Assembly: GCF_019279795.1 (NCBI RefSeq)
Contig: NC_056725.1
Span: 1,753,627,795-1,753,691,794, forward strand
Reading direction: 5' to 3'
From: Protopterus annectens
Lineage: Eukaryota; Chordata; Ceratodontiformes; Protopteridae
DNA length: 64,000 nt
Shown: piece by piece, positions 23,368 through 32,332 of the stretch
How positions within the stretch are numbered: position 1 is the first letter of the stretch
Layout of the letters: the number at the start of each line of letters is the position of its first letter
The notes under the pieces: model-generated
What the model was told of the DNA's origin: nothing
Seen by the model: the letters and a program-made list of their open reading frames with translations, nothing else
Databases searched by the model: none
Position numbers and translations under genes: made by a program

Positions 23368-23520
23368 GGGGTGGCTAGGGTGGCCTAATGTTTAAGATGT
23401 TTGCCTTACAAGCAAAAGGTGCAGGGTTTGAGTCTCACAAGGGATAATTGGCTAGGCTTAAAATGGCTTGCAAGGGCTGTTAGCTTAGTACTAATCTATG
23501 AGCTTATGAACCTAATGCCT
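23368..23520 (+). mobile_element. tRNA-derived SINE with a CR1-like tail
   Basis: The first 75 or so bases resemble a tRNA: an A-box-like stretch around TGGCCTAATGTTTAAGATG (about 23381) and a B box GGTTTGAGTCT (about 23430). They are followed by a tail starting TTGGCTAGGCTTAAAATGGC and ending ATGAACCTA. That tail matches the 3' end of the CR1-like LINEs in this window. It is inserted in CR1 copy A between ORF1 and ORF2. Confidence 0.8.
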
Positions 23521-23538
23521 TTGTCAGTATCTGAAAGG

Positions 23539-24221
23539 CTAGAAGAGACAGGTGCAGACCATCTCTGACAAAGCAGAGTGGCTTGTCGAACATGTCTTCT
23601 CGGCTGACAGATACTGGATCCGCTTGGAATGACACCAGAAGCTAAGCCAATTGTTAAAATCAATAATTTTTTGTTTGTATTGTGGCATAATCCTTGGAGA
23701 AGGTAGAATGCTGCTTAATGGTAGGTTTATACCTGCCTGTGACACATAATCTGAAAGCTCAGTCATGTCTCTCTTCATATATTCCGTTGACGTACGTCTC
23801 AAATCATTCATCCCATCATGGATTATGACAGAGTCATATCTGTAGTTGTGGTTGAGTGTCTTGATGGATCCTGGCACCTGACAGGGAGCTAACTGTAACC
23901 CACTCCTTATCTAGCCTGGTGAGAGGAACATCTCACAATGGAGTCACCTATGACAAATACATTATGTTTCGTGGTGTTATGCCTTATGGGCTTATTTGTT
24001 GAGACACTGGTGTGTGTGTGTGTGTATGTTGTGGTTATTTTTTGCATTGTTATATGTGTAAGTGGCTTCCTTTTGGGAGGCCTGTGATCTTTTGGTAAGT
24101 TGGGTTTATGTGCTGTCATTAGTGTGGGAAGTGTATGTGCACTGACAACCTGTTTGGCATTTGATTTGTCCTTATGTGAAAGTCTTGCCTCCAATTTCAT
24201 AGTCTTAACTACATCACTCAC
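23539..24221 (-). pseudogene. ORF1 with SGNH/GDSL-esterase blocks, CR1 copy A
   Basis: Two minus-strand open stretches in different frames hold the family's signature blocks. NVFVIGDSIVR (about 23930-23960) is the GDS serine block, and IIHDGMNDLRR (about 23795-23825) matches the block usually written HVGTNDL. Upstream the protein is basic and Thr/His/Lys-rich, as in CR1 ORF1 proteins that bind nucleic acid. Esterase-type ORF1 is established for CR1 elements. A frameshift between the two blocks makes this copy a pseudogene. Confidence 0.75.
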
Positions 24222-24473
24222 ATAATGTATTTGTTTGTTTCAGGAGTAAGGGGCTGTCAAGTATACATGAGACAATTGCTACATTGCCTCAGAATGCCCA
24301 CGTCTATCAGGCTGGCCATTTAGATGACGGGAAATTGCAAATGAGTTGCTCCTAGAGCAGCAGCAAAGCATGGAAGGGTTTCACTGACAGCTGTTTAGAG
24401 AAAAACTGAGCTTCTAGGATTTTGCATCTATACAAGATACTGCTAATTGCCTTTGAACAAAAAGCAGCACCTC

Positions 24474-25246
24474 GCAAATGCAAGGCTTAAACAGAGAGAA
24501 ACAAGTTTTAAGCCAACTACCAATCAGGAAAACACACAAAAAGCCTTTCACCAGCAATCCCCAACTCACACAGGTTAGATCAGTATATTTCTGCCACAGG
24601 GGTGCAGTAAAACACCTAATTAATGTAGAATAGCTGGTTTGGAGCCCAAATGTAACAAGACCACACAAACTACCTACAACAGCCCTACAATTAACAGATA
24701 CAATGTAATACAGTGCAATTAAGTACTTAAAGCAGCAAAGACAGCATAGCTTTTGCAATAAAGTGCACAAATAACAAATAGCTTAAGAAACTGCAAAAGT
24801 ACAGTCACAGTATTTAAGAGAAGTGCAAAAAAAAAACAAACTTATTTTTGTCTTCTCAGTAGTGGATTGCTCCAGGTGAAAGCAGATTCTTAGCAATCAG
24901 TAGCAAAGTCATAAAATCCTGAGCAGCTCTGAGTGTCTACGCCAAAGCCTGTGCAAACACGAGGCTTAAATACAAGCAAAGAGATAAAAGTTTTAAGCTA
25001 CCTACCAATCTGGAAAATGCACAATAAGCCTTCCAACAGCTGCAAGTGTGCAGAAAAACACCGCTTTAATGTAGAATAGCTGGTTTGGAGCCCAAGTGTA
25101 ACAAGACACACAAACTACCTACAACAGCCCTGTAAGTAACAGATACAATGTATTACAGTGCAATTAGCTACTTAAAGTAGCAACAGACAGTACATTTTTT
25201 TTTTGAAACTGCCAAAGTCACAGTATACAAGAGAAGTGCAAAAAAA
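24474..25246 (-). repeat. Two tandem 5' repeats upstream of CR1 copy A
   Basis: 24474-24836 and 24952-25246 are direct repeats. Both contain AGGCTTAAA, TAGAATAGCTGGTTTGGAGC, CACAAACTACCTACAACAGC and AAGAGAAGTGCAAAAAA in the same order, with the second copy shorter. They lie just upstream of ORF1 of the minus-strand CR1, so they are probably repeated 5' UTR (promoter-type) units. Confidence 0.75.
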
Positions 25247-25470
25247 TAAATAAATACTTAGAGTGCTTTTGTGCTCTTCCCAGCTCAGATAGACCTGGTA
25301 AATACCTACTGCCAGTAGATGAATAATTCCAGTCCTCCTAATGCAAAAGCACAATAAAGGAGTGCCCAGAGTGAAATGCTACTACAAACAAACTTAAAAG
25401 ATACAAACTGCTACCGCTAAGAAATGTAAAGATATAGCTGAAACAGTGTACCGTAAACAGCTTATAAAAC

Positions 25471-26392
25471 TGCGATTGTTCAACAAAAGTACTTTATTTT
25501 ATATACGAGCCAAGAGCCACTCAATTGTACAGTGGAATGGAAATAGTTCATCACCTCAGCCTATTTTTCAACTGTAAACACATTATTAACCCTTCAGTGT
25601 ACAGATGACTGCTAATCTGACTCTGAATATGATGACAGAGGCCCACAGCTGTAAACTAGATCCATAGAGTAAAGACACAAGCCATTCACAAGTTCAGACA
25701 ATGAGGCGTCTTTCAGAGCATCTGTGAATGTTGTAATCCATACAGTCTTTGCTACTTCAAGCATTTCAAACTCATAATCTGGTATGAGAAGCATTGTGAA
25801 GAATTAGACCCAGTCTCTACAGCAGGTGATCTCCCACAATCACTGTTTTCAGTAACCACCACTAATGCTTTATTGTCTACAAGCACTCGTGCTCAGACCT
25901 GATCACCATGTCTTCAGTATGTAATACTGGTGACGGTTCCTTCATATTTATATGATACTTATTCAAAGTATCCATTTTGGAAGTCCTTCTACTCATACAC
26001 ATTTGTGTGAGACATTTGTGACTTGATTATCAGGTTGACACTTTTTGCAAGTAAACAAAATTCATTTGAAGTAAACAGGGTACTATTTTTTGTTACAGTA
26101 TGTTCAGGCAATCCATACAAAGCCAGCAGCTTTCATAATCTACTGATTATAACTTGGGAGATGCAATTTCAGACCTACAAAATATTTCCAAATTTTTTTT
26201 CATTTTGATTCCACCACAATTACAGCCATAACTATTCGAGGAAGAACCTACAAAATCAACATACAGTCTCCCAGTATTTTTATAGAAATTCCCATGGCTG
26301 CAATGATGCTTAGTGTGGCATTATCTGTTCCTTCTGATAAGATGCAGATCACTTAAACTTGATCTCCATTTTACCATCTAGTCTTGGATGAA
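25471..26392 (-). other. Unidentified minus-strand protein-like remnant
   Basis: Minus-strand pieces such as DYEFEMLEVAKTVWITTFTD (about 25720-25780) and KYHINMKEPSPVLHTEDMVI (about 25900-25960) have protein-like composition but lie in different frames. I could not assign a family. It may be part of an old transposon or a processed pseudogene. Confidence 0.3.
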
Positions 26393-27225
26393 CAGGTTCA
26401 TAGGTACATAAGTATTAGGCTTGCTACCCTTGCAAGTTACTTTAAGCCTAGCCAATTTCCATTTTTGTGCTCAAAATAACCTACCATATTTGGCTATGAT
26501 AATTATTTATTACCACTAATGAGAATAACTGGGACCATACTACAGATAAATTGAGGAGGCCCATACATGGGATAAAGCATTTAGGAGCTCCTTTTGTCCA
26601 TTAGTAGTATCGGGGGTAGTCCTGGGATGACATTTCTTTTTCCCATCCATAGATCTAAGTTGCACTTCATTATGGACAGGGTTGAACTTTGTTTTACGTG
26701 TATGGGTAGTCTGTTCCAGAGCAGCGGCATCTTTGGCAAGCTATACCTGTCCCTCCAAATCATTCTATTGATGATGCAGAAGATGTTTAGATCCCTAGAC
26801 CGAACATTTCTGATGCAGTCTGACTTGCTGATGTGCAGTAAATTCATCAGTAATGGATTGGAGGATGCCTTGTATGCCAGACACAGGTCACCTCTTAGCA
26901 GACTGTAGGATACTAAGTACAGTGACAGGGCTTTGCGTTGGTCCATGCTGGACATGTTTAGGCCTTGAATCCTTTTAGTAAGGTATCTCAGTTGGTGCCT
27001 CTGTCTGGACAGATAGATGCCATAGGGGGGCATTATATTTAGTGAGCGGCCTAATGAACACGGAGTAAAGGGGAACAATGACATTCCTAGACACAATCCA
27101 TTTGTTTATACACTCTGTAATATAGGAGGATATTCTTACAACAATGGACATGTTGGTCAAAAGTTAGGTCACTGTCCACATAAGTTCCCAAATCCTGAAC
27201 AACCATGTCAGCTCTTAGGGGTGTA
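26393..27225 (-). mobile_element. CR1-like LINE fragment (3' part, minus)
   Basis: The tail at 26460-26396 (GGCTTAAAG...ATGAACC in element sense) is the CR1 family tail. The minus frame from 27096 reads ITKRI-type motif QLRYLTKRIQGLNMSS, then YSLLRGDLCLAYKA and MPLLWNRLPIHVKQSS, which are the C-terminal CR1 blocks. It is 5' truncated near 27225. Confidence 0.8.
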
Positions 27226-27234
27226 ATTCACACA

Positions 27235-27795
27235 CATAAATGCCTTTCTAGCCTGTCAATATACCAAAACAGTTGTTTCCATAATACATGTACAGGCTGT
27301 TCTTTAAAAATATTTAAAAACTAGTGCTTGCATTAATGTAATTTGGTAGTCTACTCCATGTGTCACCTGCTGTTTCAGAGAACCAATTAGTACACTTCTC
27401 ATTCCTATAAAATCTTCTACATAGGTAGTCTGATGATTCTCTACTACTTTTTTGATATCAAACATTCCAGTGGTAGCTGTCTCTAAATACCCTGAGTAAG
27501 GTCTCCTCTTAAATATCTGTATGAGACACTGTACAAGTTCAGATATTTTAGTCTTTCATGATCACTTAAATTGTCACATCCATAGATGTCCTTGGTATAT
27601 TTCCACTGGATTCTTTTGAAATTACTCATGCTTGTTTTCTTATAAGATTCCCATATTGTTATTTCATTCTCAAGTTTGGGTTTAATATAACTAACAAACA
27701 ATGTCTTCATCACTTCTGATTTCCTAGACTTTATAAATCTTTTTATACAACACACAGTTCTGTAACTGACAGGCATCATTTTCAAATCTAGGTGC
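27235..27795 (-). mobile_element. CR1-like LINE of a second family (copy of 41.5-45.6 kb), minus
   Basis: The minus strand reads CCIKRFIKSRKSEVMKTLF and KYTKDIYGCDNLSDHERLKY, closely matching CIKRFIKSRKSEMMKSLF and KYTKDIHGCEIL of the plus-strand copy at 45.0-45.2 kb. The 3' UTR also matches. It is 5' truncated close to the start of the neighbouring L2-like element. Confidence 0.8.
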
Positions 27796-27843
27796 TTAGG
27801 ATTTCCCTCTCTCTTCCCCCCTTGGCTGACCTGGTGTGACTTA

Positions 27844-28287
27844 GTTTGAACTCTACATTCACCTATAAAACGGAGTCTACAGGACTGCAATTGGTCAGCA
27901 TAACAAAATAATTTCTCTCAGCATTTAAGCAGATTGAACTCTACATTTACCTACAAAACGGAGTCTACAGGACTGCAATTGGTCACCATAACAAAATCAG
28001 TTTCTCTCAGCATTTAAGCAGATTGAACTCTACATTTACCTACAAAACGGAATCTACAGGACTGCAATTGGTCACCATAACAAAATCAGTTTCTCTCAGC
28101 ATTTAAGCAGATTGAACTCTACATTTACCTACAAAATGGAGTCTACAGGACTGCAATTGGTCACCATAACAAAATCAGTTTCTCTCAGCATTTAAGCAGA
28201 TTGAACTCTACATTCACCTACAAAACAGAGTCTACGGGTCTGCAATTGGTCACCATAACAAAATCAGTTTCTCTCAGCATTTAATCA
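27844..28287 (+). repeat. 89-bp tandem repeat, 5 copies, at the 5' side of the L2-like LINE
   Basis: Units start near 27844, 27932, 28021, 28110 and 28199, with a period of 88-89 bases. Each contains GAACTCTACATTTACCTACA, GAGTCTACAGGACTGCAATT and CAGTTTCTCTCAGCATTTAA with few differences. The array sits directly upstream of the LINE ORF region on the same strand, so it could be a set of promoter monomers like those of some other LINEs. Confidence 0.9.
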
Positions 28288-28733
28288 GAGTAGGTTGCAC
28301 ACAAAAAGCATTTGTTAAGCTTTCACTTAGTGTTGTGTAATTAAGCAGGTCACTATTTTGGTCAGCCATAGGGCTCTTTTTTCTACTTGAGTGTTTGCCT
28401 CCTTCCCCTGTAACTTAAGTAAACTGACTCTTACATTAAGAGCTATAATACTTGCCTTATAGCTTTAGGACACCTTAGGAAACCTTGTAAACTGCAATAG
28501 CCCCGCTATGATCGGGCTCTCTTCGCTCCCCTCCCTGCCCCCAATTTCCTCCCACCCCCAGTATCTCTAAATTTAAAGTACTATAGCCACTCCCCCACTT
28601 TCTAGATCCTATCTGCTTTCATCTGGGATAATTCCTCCCACCCCCATTATTCTACCTACATTTTAATAGCAACTAATAGCTTTCATCTGGCATTCTCCCA
28701 TACCCCTTTCAGTACCTTTACCTCACCACTCTG

Positions 28734-29830
28734 GTGTTGCATCACCAGGTAAAACAGTTCCTTAACTCACTAGCTGAATCACAAATAATGATATACTCCT
28801 CTTTACTACCCCTCTTGTTCGCACCATACCTCCTTACCTTGTATGAAAACCAGTTTCTCATGGGATTTCAGGTCCCGAAAGGCCATACTATCACCCCAGC
28901 TGTAAATCCTCCCACCTTCAACCATACTTACAGTACCAGGTCCTATCCAACATCTTGTTCAGTCTATGAACATCTCAACCCCAGGCACATTAGCTCTAGA
29001 TCCAAACACTACCACAAACTAATAAACAAAATCCTGAAGTTCATCACCAAGTATAGACTTAACCTAATACTTGGTGGTGATATTCACCCCAACCCTGGCC
29101 CACCCACTTCAGATACACATACTCCCTCTATTTGCAATCTAAGCTACAAACCTACAATTTATAGGCCAACTAACTCTCTCCTAGCCCGTCATCTCATTAT
29201 TAGAAGCATTAATAACAAAGTACATGAATTGCATGCACTTCTGGATGTCCACTCCCCTGAGATTCTCTGTTTATCTGAAACCTGGTTAAAACCTAACACT
29301 ACAGACAATGAAGTGCTACCACCTGGGTACAACATACACAGGCTGGATCGTGCTTCCAGGAAGGGGGGTGGCTGGGGTAGCTGTACTCTATAAATCTGAG
29401 TTGAATGTCACCATAGATGTGATACAACCACCTCAGATTAATAACTCAGAGATTCTTGCCACCAAATTGCAACTTAATAAAAATAAATGCATTAATATCA
29501 TCTGTATGTACATTCCCCCAGGTAACAATACATCTACACTTGAAGATATCCTGCACTAGCTATCATGTCACTACCCCCAAGAAACCCTACTATTTGGAGA
29601 CTTTAACATAGACTGGGGCACCTGTTCCTCAGAATCCCCAACCACTCATATTAACCTGCATGCATTTACACAAATCATATCCACCCCTACCAGGATAGGT
29701 AAACCCAACCAAAAAGAAAGCATACTTGACTGGGTACTCATAAATAGTCACCCCCAACTATACACCTCTGGTACCCTCCCTGATGGCCTAAGCAATCACC
29801 TTCTCACATATGTAATTAAGCACAAAGACA
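28734..29830 (+). pseudogene. N-terminus, 2A-like motif and endonuclease of the L2-like LINE
   Basis: The ORF from 28734 runs 219 codons. A hydrophobic start is followed by a basic stretch and the 2A-like GGDIHPNPGP (residues 114-123). The AP-endonuclease region begins near residue 150 with IIRSINNKVHELHALL and LSETWLKP. The frame shifts near 29370, where GVAVLYKSELN continues it, and a TAG lies at 29557. Further on the third frame holds LLFGDFNIDWGT (about 29590) and LSNHLLTYVI (about 29800), where the catalytic SDH is SNH. The enzyme would nick target DNA. This copy is defective. Confidence 0.8.
29073..29102 (+). promoter_or_regulatory. 2A-like ribosome-skipping motif in the LINE ORF
   Basis: Encodes GGDIHPNPGP in frame with the 28734 ORF, after a leucine/isoleucine-rich run (YRLNLIL), as in 2A peptides (consensus D-V/I-E-x-N-P-G-P). 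The Glu of the consensus is His here, so activity is uncertain. 2A-like sequences near the N-terminus of non-LTR retrotransposon proteins are established knowledge. Confidence 0.7.
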
Positions 29831-30539
29831 TTAATTCCCAACAACCCTTACTTAGAAAGGTTAGAAACAATAAAAACTTTGACCCTGCCAAATTCCAACA
29901 AGAACTAAACTCATGTAATTGGTCTATTCTAAAAGACCTCTCCTTAGAGGAAGCAGTAGCATACTTTAACAACATATTCCTTGAGATCCTTGATTTGCAT
30001 GCACCTGTTCGTTCAAAGACAACAAAGGCAAAAACTACGCCATGGCTTTCTAGAGTCTAAACTCAAAATTACCCTTAGAAACAAAGCATGTGCTTTATGG
30101 CGTTCTTCTAAAGACCCCCAAGATCACATTAAATACAGGCAATCCAGGAACGAAACTAAAAAATCCATTTTACAAGACAAAAAACAATACTACTGTAATT
30201 TACAGACAGTAAATCAAAATAACCTTCAGAAGTTTTGGGCAGGTTTAAATAATCTACTACATCCTGGACAAACTTCAACCTCAATCCCTGCTGCTACTAT
30301 TGGTAAACCTCCTGAAGATGATTCTGACAGTTTTAACCAATTCTTTACTGAGACAATGCAAGCCCTAGCTAGCCAACTACCTCCTAGCTCCCCTGGTCCT
30401 GAAAGTACCACCCCTAGAAACCTACTCGCGTTCACCTTCCAACCAGTCGCCACTTCACTTATCTGTACCTTGATCAAAAAATTAAAACCCACTACACTTT
30501 CTGCCAATCAACTCCCTGCCGAGTACCTATAAAAATCAG

Positions 30540-32027
30540 CTGATGCTATTGCTTACCCCATCTCAATACTAATCAATCGAACCATAGAAGAAGCTAAAAT
30601 TCCCACCATCTGGAAAATATCCTATGTAATCCCACTTCACAAAGGAGGCCGCTCTACTGAATTCTCCAATTATAGGCCAATAGCTATACTCTCTCCACTT
30701 GCAAAGATTATGGAAAAAATTATTCATAGACAACTCATGCACCACCTAATCCAGAATCACCTTATGGCAGACACTCAGCATGGCTTCCGTCCTCATCATA
30801 GCACTACTTCAGCCCTCCTAGCCTTTACCAACACCATAATCACAACAATAATTATATATCCTCAGCCCTCTTCTTGGATCTTTCCAAGGCATTCAATATG
30901 GTTGATCACCAACTTTTAATCTACACCCTGCAAACACATTATGTCTAGATACTAGAGCCCTTCAGTGGTTTCAATCCTACCTGAATGGTCGACAGCAGGC
31001 TGTACTCTGGCAAAACAAACTCTCTAATCATCTACCTAACACCCTTGGAGTACCACAGGGCTCTATACTAGGGCCCTTGCTGTTCTCCATCTTCATTAAC
31101 GACCTTTATACTGTCATCCCAAAAGTCAGCTGTATCCAATATGCTGATGACTCTACTCTGATTTGCTCGGCCACATCTCCATTAGAGTTATGGTCAGCTA
31201 CGCAGACCAGCTTTAATACAATAGAAAACTGGATTTCTGAACGTCACCTGATCCTAAATCACCAAAAAACTAAAATGCTGTTATTTTCACCAACACGTAG
31301 GTCTACTGCTTTCACCTTTACCATAAATTCAAATGATGGCACATTAATCTCCCCTGACCCCTCTACAAAACTATTAGATGTCATCATAGATAATAATCTA
31401 AAATTCGACCGATATGTTAACCAAACTATCAAAACCATCAATAAAAAACTAGGGTCACTTTACAGAATAAAAGCCTTCCTAACCCCTCCAGCTAAAATTG
31501 CCATAGCTCACTCTCACCTTCTTTCAACCCTTTTGTATGCATCCCCTCTACTCGAGAATTTAAACAAGACTGTCCTTAATAAACTCTCCATTTGCTACAA
31601 CCACATTGCCAGGTTTGCCACTGGGCTGCCTTTTAGGACACATCATTGCATTAATCTAAATCAGCTTGGGTGGCTTGAACTACCCAGCCTAATCCAGTAT
31701 AACCAACTGATTATGGCCTATAAAATCCTCTATAATCCGGACAATATTCCTGCACTTGAAAATATTATCACCCCCTATAACAATCCTAGACCGCTTCAAT
31801 CCTCTAACAAACTAATAATTCAGACTAGCAAAATTAATAACACAGCCGGTGACTTTCTCTTTGCAAACTCTGTAAGTAGACCCTGGAGCTCTCTTCCAGC
31901 TGATATTACCTTACTTTCTACCTTAGGTCAATTTAAAACTAGACTCAAACAACATTTGACACTTAACTGGCTATGTCAATGTATCAAGCCTGGCCAACTC
32001 TCTCTAGAATGTGTAAAAATCTGTTAA
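30540..32027 (+). pseudogene. Reverse transcriptase and C-terminus of the L2-like LINE
   Basis: After a TAA near 30531 the same frame continues IPTIWKISYVIPLHKGGR, NYRPIAILSPLAKIMEKII and QHGFRPHHSTTSALLAF. A frame change near 30850 leads to FLDLSKAFNMVDHQL. The last open frame, 31077-32027, begins inside LLFSIFINDLY and holds QYADDSTLICSA (about 31137-31170), the catalytic aspartate pair. It then runs to WSSLPADITLLSTLGQFK and a natural stop. The 316-codon C-terminal part is uninterrupted, so this insertion is not very old. Confidence 0.85.
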
Positions 32028-32332
32028 CCAGTTTACTGTGTAATTTAATTTAATCCTGACTTATGCTCGGGATTAACTCTAACCTGTGGAACTTGTTTAA
32101 CTTGCTTACTTATGAAATCACTGTAAATAGTCTGTTTGTAATATGTAATGCTGGTATTATGTAATGCTGTATCTGCTTACCCTTGGAGCTTTTCTCCCCG
32201 GGCCTCCGCTGAAAATGGACACGCATCCAGTCGGACTATCCCGGTCAACAAATGTAAAATAAATAAAATAAACTATTACTACCCAATTGGTTGATATGAC
32301 TAGAAAAACTAAGAGCTGAATCTACCCATCGG

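Larger units (their letters stand above)
20397..25470 (-). mobile_element. CR1-like LINE copy A, near full length, decayed
   Basis: Read on the minus strand it has a long 5' region with tandem repeats (24.47-25.25 kb) and an ORF1 region with SGNH/GDSL-esterase blocks (24221-23539). After these come an endonuclease start (23365), reverse transcriptase (about 21.9-21.1 kb), a C-terminal block with a Trp-rich WCRGRYISHRLPFLWN-like region (about 20.7 kb) and the family tail TTGGCTAGGCTT...ATGAACCTA at about 20450-20399. Esterase-type ORF1 plus this ORF2 layout is characteristic of CR1-clade LINEs. Several frame changes and stops separate the blocks. A SINE (23368-23520) lies between ORF1 and ORF2. 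Confidence 0.82.
28288..32280 (+). mobile_element. L2-like LINE, nearly full length, with 2A-like motif
   Basis: In order: a CT-rich 5' region, an ORF start at 28734 with a 2A-like motif at 29073-29102, endonuclease (29175-29830), linker and reverse transcriptase (about 30560-31200), and C-terminal domain to a TAA at 32025. A 3' UTR follows and ends in an AATAAATAAAATAAA-type tail near 32275. Blocks include LSETWLKP, GDFNIDW, HKGGRSTEFSNYRPIAILSP, LDLSKAFNMVDH, GVPQGSILGPLLFSIFIND and QYADDSTL. The layout fits the CR1/L2 group. Its C-terminus lacks the CR1 esterase-family features, so I call it L2-like without a precise family. About five frame breaks are visible. Confidence 0.85.
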
